Positions 38,801 to 49,838 of a stretch of 64,000 nt of DNA are shown one piece after another (positions within the stretch are counted from its first letter, which is position 1; every line of letters begins with the position of its first letter). The translations under genes were made by a program, and so were the position numbers. Source of the stretch: Siniperca chuatsi (taxonomy: Eukaryota > Chordata > Actinopteri > Centrarchiformes > Sinipercidae); assembly GCF_020085105.1 (NCBI RefSeq), contig NC_058064.1:17243823-17307822 (forward strand), given 5' to 3'. A model generated the notes under the pieces. The model did no database searches. It was not told where the DNA came from and saw only the letters and a program-made list of their open reading frames with translations.

Positions 38801-41297
38801 GTTGGGGGACTAGCAAGACCTAGTATAGGTCAAGCTCCAAAAACTACGGGTCCTACTCTTCCCACCATGCAACTTGATAGCGTCTTTTGCCTGGTGAATG
38901 CCAATAGCCCTACTTTGTAACACAGGCTTTCCATTATTAATTGTCAGTTTCCAAACTGATGCTGTGAGTACCTCAGATTTGATAAGGCTCTCTCCAGACC
39001 CGTGGCCCAGGCTGTTCAACAATTGGTCAGTCATGACCCTTTTACTATACATAACACCAAGCACTACATTTCACTGTATGCCGACAATAAACTGCTCTTA
39101 ATCTAAAATGTCCCCATTTTTTCCCGACCTCCTAAATATCTTCAATCATTTTAGTCAGATCTCAGGATATAAAATGTTCTCATTTGGCAGACCATGCAAC
39201 TATCTTCCAGGAACCCCAACCATCAAGTTATTTATTTAATTTCATAGACAGAACATACGACAATAAAAAAGTTGTTCCCTCACATTAATAAAATATGTTG
39301 AGTTACACCCAAGAAATTGTAATGTACAAACAAGCAAATAGCATGGTGCATCAACACCCTGTTTAAGCCCCTGGAGGTGGTGACTTCCTTCTTGCTGGTG
39401 CTACCAATAGTGTGGGTGATCCAGCATTTCTCACAACGCTCTGGACTTTAATTTGGTTGAAGTTATTGAGCGTAAGCGTTGGATTACAACAGTTGCCGCC
39501 ATTTTGGATTTGATACTGGAATCGCATTCAATAAAGTGATATCGACCCCCAAACCTATTTACATATTCAAGTCAGAGCACCTGGAACTTCCACTATCAAA
39601 GGCCAAGCTTTCCCACTGGATTGTGAATGTTACAGAGCAGTCCTATGTAGCATTTGCTGGCATGAGAGTGTGTATATACAGTAGTATACAATTCTAAATA
39701 GTTTGCTGTGCTGCAAACCTCGTGTGCGGCAGCCTTACAAGCATGCATATCTGTGTGTTCTTTAGAGTACACACCAGTTTAACAACTTTGAGTGGAACAC
39801 TCAAAAATGTGTGCTCTCAGTTTACACTTCGGGATGACAGTACTGCTCTGTCTCTTTGCAGTGTGTCATAAAGTGCCCCACTAGGTGACAACCTATGGAA
39901 TATGCTACAGGGTTGGAAGATAGTCTTGAGCGCTATGGGCCAGTCCCCATACATATTGTAACTGGGTGGAGAAGTATACTGCTTCACTCAGAGAGCTCTG
40001 ATCTCTCTCATAATTTGTTTAGATTTTGTGAGTGATGTAAAAACAAAGGACAAAGAAATCTTACGTATGCACTTGAGTGAGGGTTTTGACCACTCTGGGG
40101 ACGCATTCTTAATTTGCTTGCATCTGATGAGATTTGAGGTTCCGACTTTCCTCAGGTAACCTTCTATACACTTGTAGCGAAAAGTGCTGTTAATTGGTAA
40201 GCAGTTCACTGGTGGAGGTTCAGTTTGAGGCAATTGAAGAATTTCTGGGCAGCATTTGATTTGGTCTGGAAGAAAAAACATCAAGAAACAAAATGACAAT
40301 ATGGATGCAGATATTCACACAGAGATGGCAACAAGAGAGAATTAAAAATAGTTAGCTTAGATTTTTTTTACGAGTCAGTTTCAGATGGCAAAGGACAAAA
40401 CTAGAAGACCTTGGTAGAACTAAAAGAAAAGTCCCTCGGGAATATGTTTCAGAGTCCAGTTGGATGTTTTTTGTAAGGCAACCCTACACATAGTATAGGA
40501 TTTATTAACCTTTTGCTTTGCTGTAACTCCATAATCTGTTTTATAGTACATGCCTAGATGAATCAGTAACACATGAACACGGGTTAACAGAGTAGTTCTC
40601 ACTTCAAAATCTGTTTACCAAGATTTAAAAGGACCCATCAGTTTCCTAGTGCTACATTGTGCTTGTTCAAAAAAGTAAAGAAAAAATAAAGGGTACACAT
40701 TTTTTAGCATCTCAAGATCTTGAATTCATACTGAAACTTCATGGTGCAGAACTGGACATACTGTATCTGCTCTTCTTAATCTCCTTGACCCCTCTCCTGT
40801 TTCTCCAGGTTCATAATTGGTCTTAAATTCCTTCATATATGCAAGGGCATAGGTCTATTTTGTTAGTATAGTGTTACCTGTATGTTTTGTTAAGAGTTTG
40901 TATTGACTGAATTGTGTTTTCTTAGAGTTTTTGTTTTGTTTAATCACATTTGCAGACACTGATTACACAAATCCTCCCAGTAGTGGCTGTGAAAAGGAAA
41001 GTTAAAATACCGGTAACAATAATAATAATAATAATAATGATAATAATGATAATAAAAAGTCAACCATATTTTTTAATTTTTTATTATTGCTATTTTCGAG
41101 TGCCCTGGTTTGGACCAAATCACCACATTATACACCTAGAGGAAAATTGACGATTCTTTAGGAGCGGTTCTAAATATAATCTTCTGTGTAAATTGGGGTG
41201 AGTTTATTTTGCACTTACCGTGGCTGGAGCAGCGCGCAGCTCCGAGCAGACAGATCATCATAATGCAGAGAGAGAATAAGAGGGAACCCAGATCCAT
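32853..41297 (-). CDS. il15ra: IL15RA, interleukin-15 receptor alpha (3' end not found)
   Basis: Minus-strand exons: 41219-41297 (signal peptide), 40065-40265 (sushi), 38671-38718, 36328-36375, 34556-34678, 33338-33439 (stalk), 32853-32931 (transmembrane). Phases agree throughout and give 680 nt before the missing cytoplasmic exon. The start is [20 protein letters not shown], a good signal peptide; an in-frame Met 12 codons upstream is less likely. The sushi domain (residues about 31-92) ends [11 protein letters not shown]...W85SKPSLKC92I, the IL15RA-type signature. The stalk is Thr/Ser/Pro rich, as in mammals, and the helix [20 protein letters not shown] follows. Known role: high-affinity IL-15 binding and trans-presentation on myeloid cells. 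The window has no IL2RA. Short stalk exons are assigned by phase, splice sites and composition, so they are less certain than the sushi and transmembrane exons. I could not identify the last exon (splice phase 2) between about 29.3 and 32.8 kb. Confidence 0.85.
33106..33340. repeat. duplicated block A, copy 1
   Basis: This 235-base block is repeated without visible change at 34215-34449 (offset 1109). Its first part is a LINE 3' tail ('gtaaagcacttagaattgc', 'gaaaggtgctatacaaa', 'tgccttgccatgcc'), and its last part is apparently unique intron. Because unique flank is included, it is a segmental duplication, not two insertions. The donor GTATGT of exon 33338-33439 comes from the end of this block. 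Confidence 0.9.
33349..33494 (-). repeat. duplicated IL15RA stalk-exon block, copy 1
   Basis: This block matches 34591-34736 (offset 1242), covering most of a stalk exon plus its 3' splice-site side. On the minus strand both encode SISPK-[MI]-T, SASVTAET and STKPTS. Copy 1 lacks about 133 bases that in copy 2 lie between this block and block A, so its exon is shorter at the 3' side. Confidence 0.85.
33505..34214 (+). mobile_element. L2-type LINE, 5' (endonuclease) part
   Basis: Plus-strand frames, broken by stops and shifts, give endonuclease pieces such as [42 protein letters not shown] and, near the end, SSFFDINA-like and [24 protein letters not shown] pieces. This is the first half of a fish L2/Maui-type ORF2. 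It stops just before duplicated block A copy 2; the second half of such an element resumes at about 36660. Confidence 0.75.
34215..34449. repeat. duplicated block A, copy 2
   Basis: Apparently identical second copy of 33106-33340. It follows the end of the L2 5' part directly. Confidence 0.9.
34591..34736 (-). repeat. duplicated IL15RA stalk-exon block, copy 2
   Basis: Second copy of 33349-33494. Here the exon (34556-34678) is longer by 21 nt, and its donor GTAAAT lies in sequence absent from copy 1. After the shared 'gcatgacggcatctg' the flanks differ: a degenerate ACT repeat here, L2 in copy 1. Confidence 0.85.
34737..35210. repeat. degenerate ACT-rich repeat tract 1
   Basis: A mostly trinucleotide-based 'actactact' tract with interruptions. 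The stretch 35095-35200 resembles 36030-36140: 'ctacaacca', 'attaaagct', 'acaacta', 'attgatattagtac', 'actacctttact'. It is intronic in IL15RA. Confidence 0.6.
35440..35780. repeat. dispersed interspersed repeat (copy 2)
   Basis: Diverged copy of the repeat at 1-480: 'ggccacttgggggcagc', 'ttttagctctgttttggt', 'aactcctaagggaaat', 'ctagctagtcgct'. Intronic in IL15RA. Confidence 0.6.
36000..36195. repeat. degenerate ACT-rich repeat tract 2
   Basis: Second ACT-rich tract, about 935 bases from tract 1 and diverged from it. It precedes (on plus) IL15RA exon 36328-36375. The Val/Ala-rich open frame across it on the minus strand is a repeat artefact. Confidence 0.6.
36660..38660 (+). mobile_element. 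L2-type LINE, reverse transcriptase and 3' end
   Basis: Plus-strand pieces [40 protein letters not shown] and [17 protein letters not shown] show the reverse transcriptase start and core. From 37341 a 243-residue open frame carries the C-terminal part ([37 protein letters not shown]). The 3' end 'ggcgctatataaataaaatt' then 'taattgaattgaat' is the L2/Maui tail. The catalytic YADD region is deleted (the frame jumps near 37320-37345) and stops occur, so the copy is dead. It sits between two IL15RA stalk exons, antisense to the gene. Confidence 0.88.
38815..39120 (+). mobile_element. Tx1/L1-like LINE fragment
   Basis: One plus-strand frame reads [20 protein letters not shown] and then [13 protein letters not shown], recognisably the reverse transcriptase region around the YADD motif of fish L1/Tx1 elements, with the second Asp of YADD changed to Asn. 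Stops follow. It lies in the IL15RA intron between exons 38671-38718 and 40065-40265. Confidence 0.65.
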
Positions 41298-42181
41298 CTG
41301 ACAGCTCTGTGGAGATCTAAAACATGTTTGCAAAGTAAGCCACGACCGGTGAGGCCGTCCTCACTGCGCTACGACCTGTTGCCACAGCAGTTCTGTGACT
41401 AACTTTTACTTTCACTGCGAATCCCACTTATAACATGTATCATGGTGAATCACGTGACCTGCGTTACGCATGCGGACGTCATGTTTGTAGTTCCGCAATA
41501 CACATCATTTATTTTTTTCTTTCAGTCGAACAAATACATACATACATTATCCATTCATGTTATGGTATACGGTGGCAAAGAACTGTCATTAAAAGCATCC
41601 CTCTCTTGTGTTTTATGGTAAGAGGGAGAAAAGCACATTAAAGTGTAGTACAGTACAGTCATCCAGCCGCTACGTGGAGCCAGAGCGAAAAATGTCGTCA
41701 AATTTCGTGGACTCTCGCGCTTAGTTTTGTTGTTGTGCTACTGCCTTCCGCCCCCATGTATTGTTTCCGCCTCATTCAGCGAGGAGCTGACGCTATACCA
41801 AATGTACCGCTAACCCTTTTTTATATAATAGGCAGTTATATTTAGTTCATGTCCAGGTATTTCTAAAACCGGTAGGTTGAAAACAAGCTGGTATAAAATG
41901 TTTGTTTTTAGCATAATTCGTTTAGGAGCAGACTGTCAAGTAGCTATGTTAGCATTAGCTAACGTTAGGTTAATAACGTTGAAACGTTAAATATTTCGAC
42001 ATGTTGCATTTAATAAATAAACCACCGAGTTACAAAAAAGACCCAGATTTTCACTTTGGCTGCAGCGATGTCACAACCCCAATTTCCTTGCATTGCAGAA
42101 CGAAATGGTGCTTCTTAAGCCAGTTTAGATGACATCATGTGAAACTCTGTCTTTAGGAAACAGAAACACTGACGGGCAGCA
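41298..42181. promoter_or_regulatory. divergent promoter region IL15RA / RBM17
   Basis: These 884 bases separate two outward-facing start codons. On the IL15RA side, the minus strand of 41401-41415 reads GTGAAAGTAAAAGTT, close to an interferon-stimulated response element (GAAANNGAAA with one mismatch). A palindromic E-box TCACGTGA is at 41450-41457. On the RBM17 side, 'tgtctttag|gaaacag' near 42156 looks like an acceptor for a 5' UTR exon just before the ATG. Function is inferred from motif and position only. Confidence 0.5.
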
Positions 42182-45100
42182 ATGTCGCTGTATGATGACC
42201 TCGGTGTGGCTGCTAATGACACAAAGACCGAAGGCTGGTCCAAGAACTTCAAGCTGCTGCAGTCTCAGCTGAAGGTGAAGAAGGCGGCTCTGACCCAGGC
42301 CAAGGTAGGCACATGCAATACAAGTACAGTACACAGGTAAAACACGTGTGGCATATTGTGAAGGATAAACAAATCTGTCACAGAGAGGATACTTTATTGA
42401 TACTGGTGAAGAAAGAGATTGCTTATACGGGAGAGATTAGAAGCGACATAGAATAACATGTAACCACGCAAATGTAAAATGAAAAAAGTGAGTGAGTTCA
42501 CAGCAAACAATTACAGCAAAGAAACACTATAAACCCAATGTGTGCATATTCAATTATTTTGTTTGTGTGTGTGTGTAGACCCAGCGGATGAAGCAGACCA
42601 CTGTATTGGCTCCGGTCATTGATCTAAAGAGAGGAGGCTCCAGTGATGAGAGACAGATCACAGACACTCCTCCACATGCTGCCGCTGGACTTAAGGTCTG
42701 TCTGATCCAGTGAACCTGGTCATCAGTGTGTATGAAATCCATGTCTTCTAAGTCTATGAAATGCTTAGAATGTTTCAAGCTGCTTGATTTTTTTTCCCCT
42801 CTTGATTTGATTCGGTTGCCTATCAAAATAACTTTACAGCTACTGTGTATTACTGTCTGTGGATGTCATCTTTATCTCACTCTCATATTTTGGACTTGTC
42901 CTGTGTGTGTGTGTGCTTCAGGATGCCGTGCCCAGTGGTTTCTCCTCCGGCGATGTGCTGATCCCGTTGGCAGACGAGTACGATCCAATATTCCCCAACG
43001 ACTACGAGAAGGTAGTGAAGCGGCACCGAGAAGAACGTCAGCGGCTTAGGGAGCAGGAGCGGCAGAAGGAGATCGAGGAGAGGGAAAAGTACTACCATGC
43101 TCGCTTACTCAGCTCATTAAGGGATCAAAGCAGCAACAGGGAATAAACATGAGAGCATATAATCTAGGGGGCAAAAGTGAAAATGATCTATTCTTCCACT
43201 TAAATAACAATATATAAAATAATACTTTTCCCTATTGCTATTCAGGGTCCTCTGGGATCGTGATGCATCTGTAATTGCGTGCTTGTAACCATAACATGGG
43301 ACCAAACCCAGAAAAGTGCTTTAGTGTTTAGTTATTTGTGATGTGAAATTAGTTTGTGAGAAAATAAAGAGAGTGTACTATACTGAATTTATAGGAACAC
43401 GGGACTTTAAATCTTGAACTTGGTGTGTTGCAGGAAGAGGAAAGACAGGCACGACGGTGGAGCTCCAAGTGGTTTCTCTCGTTTCCCTGCAGCAGAGGGC
43501 GACTCAGATGAGGACGATGACTACGAGAAAGAGCGGCGAAAACGAAGTGAGTGCCTGTAGAGATAGTCTCCATCCTCGGAGGTTTTCATGTTTTATTGTT
43601 TTTCAACATCGCAAGTGGATGAACGCTTGACATTGAATAACAGATAAAAAGATTCTTTGATTAAAACAAATCAGCAAAAAATGGATGGAAATTCAAACGA
43701 TAATTGAAACAGTAATTCCTGCTTTGAGTCAGAACTATAGCCTGAAGGCCAGCTTTGCCCAGATGATTTAGTCATCATTTGTCATCATCTGATTTTAAAC
43801 CAAGGTATGCCAGAGTATGATCCACTTTTAGGAAAGGAATCAGTTGAGAGGTAGGTCCACTGCAAGAGCATAATATACCACTCAGAGACTTAAAGGATAA
43901 GCAAAAATATATCAAACATTTTAGCATTGATGAATAACATCATAACGTGAAAACACAGAAGCACAATATCTGATTATATACATTAAATGTAGCAGCTGTG
44001 TATCACAGTCATCATGTTTCAACCAAAACAAAAATAAACTTCACTTCTCTAACATGATGCATCATCTCTCTCTCTCTGTCTCTCTCTCGCTCTCGCTCCC
44101 TCTCCCCCTCAGGTTTGGGCGGAGCAGCTATCGCCCCTCCTTCTTCACTTGTGGACAGTAAGTCTTATGATCCATCAGGTGAAACTGTGTTGGTTTTAAA
44201 CATCAACAGAATAAAGACACAGTAATGGCAGCGGGAAAAGAACAGGGTCTCATGGCCTGTGTTTGAAACGCCTGACTAATTTGAGGAAAAACAGAACAAA
44301 AACAACAGTCTGCTTCATGGTAACCCTGTATGTAACAACAGGGATTGTGTACCCAAGTTTTCAGTGGAACTTTGTTTTGGTCCTCAAAATGTCATATAAC
44401 ATGTAAGAGTTAAACACACGGAGCTTGTGTGTGGAACACATAAAAAGTATTTTTTTATTTTTTCACTGTGTGAAACAGTGATGACCACAGCCTCTGTTAG
44501 TGATGTTAATAGTCTGTTAAATTAGCGGCAGTGTGGGCAGTTTGTCTACAGCAGAGGGCAGCATCGTCTGCATCATCAGAGTTTGAGGTGAATGCCATCC
44601 TCTGCGATCTCGGTGTTGTTTTTTGCTTCAGTATCATAATTAGTTCTTCCCAGAGCTGCTGTGATGTGACAGTAATAAAATTAAACTATGAAACTGAACA
44701 GAATACAAAATATATACACAGAATAACAGTCTAAAATCAGAATTTTATTCTGGTTGACAACAGTCAATATGACAGAGTGGGAAAAATCTAATCTGGTTGT
44801 GCTCCTTAGTGCAGCACTACATGTCAATAGTGGTTGTGTTTTTCTGTGTTTTTAGGCTCACCTGCGTTCTCCTACGAGGATGAAGGTCGTCCTGCCAGGA
44901 GCTCAAAGGCCGCCATCCCTCCACCTATGTATGAGGACTCAGAGCGGCCACGTTCACCCCCCGGACCAACCAGCTCCTTCCTGGCCAACATGGGGTGGGT
45001 GGGACACACACACGCACACCGACACACACACACAAGGGGCAGGCAATTTATATTATTATTTATTTAAAAAATGTGTATCTAGTGGAATTTAAAAAAAAAA

Positions 45101-48100
45101 GGTACTAGTATAGATGAAAAATGTAAGCATTTATTTTGAGTATTCAGTACATGTTAAAGCTGTATGTTTAGGTAAATGTTTATGTAAATGACTTCATTAC
45201 CATCCAAAAGAAAGTTTACTGTATATATTTTTTACATTTATTACCTTAATTGCTGTTTTGAGAAAACCAGACACATTTTCTGCAATACATCAACATTATT
45301 ATTTTGTGTCGAAAGGCTGTCGGATTTATTGCAGTGGGCACATTCGCAGAATACTGTGATGACACAAAATGATTCAAACATGCAAATGGTCAATTGCAGT
45401 GTGGACAAACAGTTTTAATATTACCACAAATCACGCTTTTTAAATCTGGAAGTTTTTTTCTCCCTATCTACTCCCATAGAGGTACGGTGGCCCATAAGAT
45501 CATGCAGAAGTACGGCTTCAAAGAAGGTCAGGGCCTGGGGAAGCACGAGCAGGGCCTCAGCACGGCGCTGTCTGTGGAGAAGACCAGCAAGAGAGGTGGA
45601 AAGATCATCATAGGTGACGCTGCAGAAAAACGTAAGTACTACCTTTGTGTTTTTGTTGTTGTTTTGTTTTTGCTGCCAACGTTCTCCTCTTATGATCAAT
45701 GCTATATATGCCCTTTTTTTGACTTTTATCTTTGCTTTCCTTAAAGTCCTTTTTACCTGTGAACTGCATGAACTGGCCTTTTGCTTGTGTCGTCTCCAGA
45801 GCTTATGTTTGTTGTTTTGTCTCAGTCTGTGTCTAACCTGTTTTATCTTTTAGTTGCGACCGAAGCATTTGGTTTCACTTTTGATCTTTTCATGTGTATT
45901 TTTGCTCTACACCTGTCAGTGACTGTCAGTTTCATTTCAGGATCAGTTAGATGTTTTACTGTGACATTGTGTGCATGTCTTTGTACTTTTTCATTTTTTG
46001 TGTGTGCGTGTGTGTGTGTGTGTGTGTGTGCGCGTGTGACTGAGCAGCAGGGTCCAGCCAATCAGGTGTTGCTGAGACTTCAGGCGGAGGCTCTGCAGGT
46101 TGGCCTCCACTCCCATTTTCTCTCTCCCATTATGCAGTGTATTGTCCTGCTTGTCTTTATTCTTATTGTGTGTGTGTCTGCATGTGTTTTATCCATTTAT
46201 GTGTTTATCTATTGTCAGTCAAAGTTGCCAAATTGAAAGCAGTGATGCTTTATGTCTGTTAAAAGTTGAGTGGTTCACAAACCTGTAAATCCAAAAGAGT
46301 TCTGTGTTAAGATATGCCATGGCAATGAGTAGAATAGTTTTGCATGGTTTTCTGCTGGATGTGTGCTAGTAATACCCACAGGCTAACTCTGCAGTCTTTG
46401 CTCATTTTGTAATTTTGGTTTAATTTTGGTCCACTTTGAATTTGGTCTCATAATTCGGACTTGCCTGCACTTTGCTGTTTTTCTCATTGTTTTAACCTCT
46501 TCTCCTAACCCTTGGACAATGATCAAATCCACAATACAAAATCCGGCTAAATCCACAGTACACATTCATTATGGCTTAAAGGGAGAGTTCAACAATTTGG
46601 TAAAAACGCTTATTATTTTTATGTGTTACCAGCGATATTAAACATGAGAATAGGCTGTTTATCAGCAGCACCTACTGTGACCTCAGAGGTAAAATGCTGA
46701 AGGAATGTCTTGGTTTTTTGTGGTCTTTGAAATGGAAACAGTTCTTTCCGGGTGCAGTGTTTGCTTTTAGCCACTAGATATCATGGTTAGTTGGAGTTTA
46801 TTTTTTGAGGGGATTTACAGCCAATCAGCAGGAATCCCTGTTTATCAGTACCGTATACTGTACAGAATAAGAGTTTAGATGAGAATACTCTTAGACATTA
46901 TCTCGCTGTTCTCAAATCGGAGTAGCGCCAAGGATGCCAGGTACCCCCTGAGGAACACTTTGTGGCCCCTGATTACCAGTTTGGGGGCCACTGGTCTTAG
47001 TGTCAGAGTTTGACCAAGGGCTAGCTGAAAAGTTAAGATGTAATATGCTCTGTGTATATACATGCATGCATTTTCAGTGTCCCTTTGAGCAAGACATTTA
47101 TCCCTCTGCTTAGCTTTGTCAGTTTTCCAGGAATACTAACAATGGTATTGCACTTGAGTGACCTTTTTAGAGTGTTTTCTCAGCAGCATGTGTAACACAA
47201 TAAAAGCAGTGCTTTAAAATATGGCGAAAACAGCCAGACGTGACAGAAAAAGTGGATGTCACGTCGGCTCAGCAAACACAGAACAGCTTTTGAACAAAAG
47301 ATTTGCTGAATTGTTTCATTTATCACACGTATTGAATCAAGCTCAGTACAATACGATAACACGTATTGTTACACACATTCAGTTGCACCATCCAGCAGCC
47401 TGTGAATATTCCTTTGAGGAGAAAAAAGAAAGTGACCTTTGTCTCTGTTTCCATCTAACCAGCGGACTCTTCCAAGAAGTCGGAGGCCAACCCGCTCACA
47501 GAGATCCTCAAAAACCCGACCAAAGTGGTCCTGCTGAGGGTATGTCTGTCTGTCCGTGTGTGTTCTTAAACGCTGTTTACTAGATTGGATCAGTATTATT
47601 GTGTGCTAGTGATGAGTCCTGGCCTTATGTTTTACCAAATATCTCACAAAATAGATCACAAACTGCACATTCAACATTTCAGCACAGAAAAAAAATACAA
47701 CTCGTTGTCAATCCAATTCTGGAAATTAGTTAGAGGTCAGAAAATGGAGACAGTAGAAGACCTTCTAGTGCGGTTTGAATGCAGAGTTTTGCATTTTGCT
47801 TTGTTAAACGGTTACATCAGATTTAATTAACATCCATTGTCTCATGCAAGTAGGCCTAATGTCTGTTTGTTTTGTAGAACATGGTGGGCCGAGGAGAGGT
47901 GGACGAAGACCTGGAGGGAGAGACGAAAGAAGAGTGCGAGAAATATGGCAAAGTGGTTAAATGTGTCATTTTCGAGGTGAGAGAAGAGAATTACAAAGTG
48001 TGAAGTGAATTTATTGATCAAACAGGACAATCACAAAAACCACATTTTGCTTCTCAGATTGCAGAGGTGCTAGATGATGAAGCTGTCAGGATATTTCTGG

Positions 48101-49803
48101 AGTTTGAGAGGGTGGAGTCAGCCATCAAAGGTCAGTATTTAGTTGTCTTATATGCACAAACCTGAATGAGGCCTCTGCTGATAGTTTAACATTTTTTAAA
48201 CGCTTGAAGACACCAGAAAAAATAATCGACACAGGTCATTTGACACTCAAAACTTGAATCTTGGCATGCAGAATGGCTCTAGAAGAACACCTGCTGTGTG
48301 GTTATGTTGCTTCAATATGGGTTAAATGTGTTGATGCTCCAAACTTGAGCCTGCATTTGTCGTCAGTGACACTTGATCACTGAAAATCATCTTCCACATT
48401 TCCATGATGATTCTGCTTTCACCGGCTCATTTTGAAATCACATTGGCATTTCCATATTAATCAGCTGTTTTTTGGTGGGCGATCAACTTTATGTAATTGC
48501 ATCACTTTCTTCCTACCATTATATAACTGCTCTAATAATGTAGGTGAAAGTGTGTCCCATTCTAAATGGGTTGGCCCAGATCAGAAACAAGGTGAGACTC
48601 TGCTCCCTGTGGTGTTACATCATATGTGGCCCAGCAACCCAGCCGCCCCCCTGTGGAACCGGCAGAACCGCACTTACATCACAGCTCTCAGAAAGCGGGA
48701 CAGACACTCAAAGAACGATACGGAGGGCCTCAGTCATAAGGAATTGTTTTTAAAGTGTCACACTACTATTTCTATAGATGATGGTGATGATAAACTATTT
48801 TATTGGAAAGTCTCTTGTTGTGTGCGTTTCCTCTATAGGGAGGTCAGAGGTCATGTTCACACAGTAACCCAGTTTGAATTACACCTGATTTCCTTTTGTG
48901 ATTGCGTGAAATTTCACTTTATCAAGTCTTAGGTTGAAATATATTTATGTTAGCTGTAATTTAAACTGTAGTTTTTCTTTTTACTATGATCATTCCAGGT
49001 TAGAAGCACTGAAGCACAGGGTATCAGGTTAACATCTGACTCTTGGCCTTGTTTAAAGGAGCAGCGTGTAGGATTTAGTGGCATCTAGTGGTAAAATTGC
49101 AGTTTGCAACTATTTGAATACCGCTCGCATTACCCTCCCCTTCCAAGTGTGTAGGAGAAACTACAGTGGCCGCAAAACTCACCAAAAAAGTGAACGGCCC
49201 TATCAAGAGCCACTGTTTGGTTTGTCCGTTCTGGGCTACTGTACAAACATGGCGGTCTCTGTGGAAGGGGCCCCGATCCATCTGTATAAACGGCTTACTC
49301 TTAGTTAATGAAAACACAACGATTCTTATTTTCAGGTGATTATACACTGATGAAAACATACTTATGGATATTATATTCCATTTCTGCCAATAGCTCCTCC
49401 TAAATGTTACACACTGATTCTTTAATTTAGTATCCTTTAATGGAGGCGAAAGAGGCTTATTTTGCCGTTTAAATCATTTTTAATTTGCTCTGGATATGTC
49501 TGGAATTGTACACTAAAAGCAAATTGTTCCATGCCTTCATAAGATCGGAAATTTCTCAGAAACTGGGTAAAGTTAAAGGAATAGTTTAACTTTCGTTTAA
49601 CATTTTTTGAAATACACATAATTGTTTTCTTGCTGACAGTTAGATAAGAAGATTGGTATCATTTTCATGTCTGTCTGCTAATTATGAAGCTATAGCCAAA
49701 AGCCAGTTAGCTTAACAATGCCAGAAAGGACAAAATGAACACTGTCTGTCTCAGTTGTCCTTCTTAAAGGAAGGTTACCTGTTTGTGTTTGTGTGTGTGT
49801 GTG

Positions 49804-49838
<35 letters not shown>

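Noticed and set aside
39479-39697. Small gene in the IL15RA intron
   Set aside because: Short frame downstream of a Tx1/L1-like fragment, with no recognisable domain or splice sites.
45843-46061. Minus-strand frame rich in His-Thr
   Set aside because: It is a translation of the GT microsatellite in an RBM17 intron.
48541-48753. Extra RBM17 exon in the last intron
   Set aside because: Open frame without phase-compatible splice sites; the direct join 48130-51275 keeps the conserved UHM intact.
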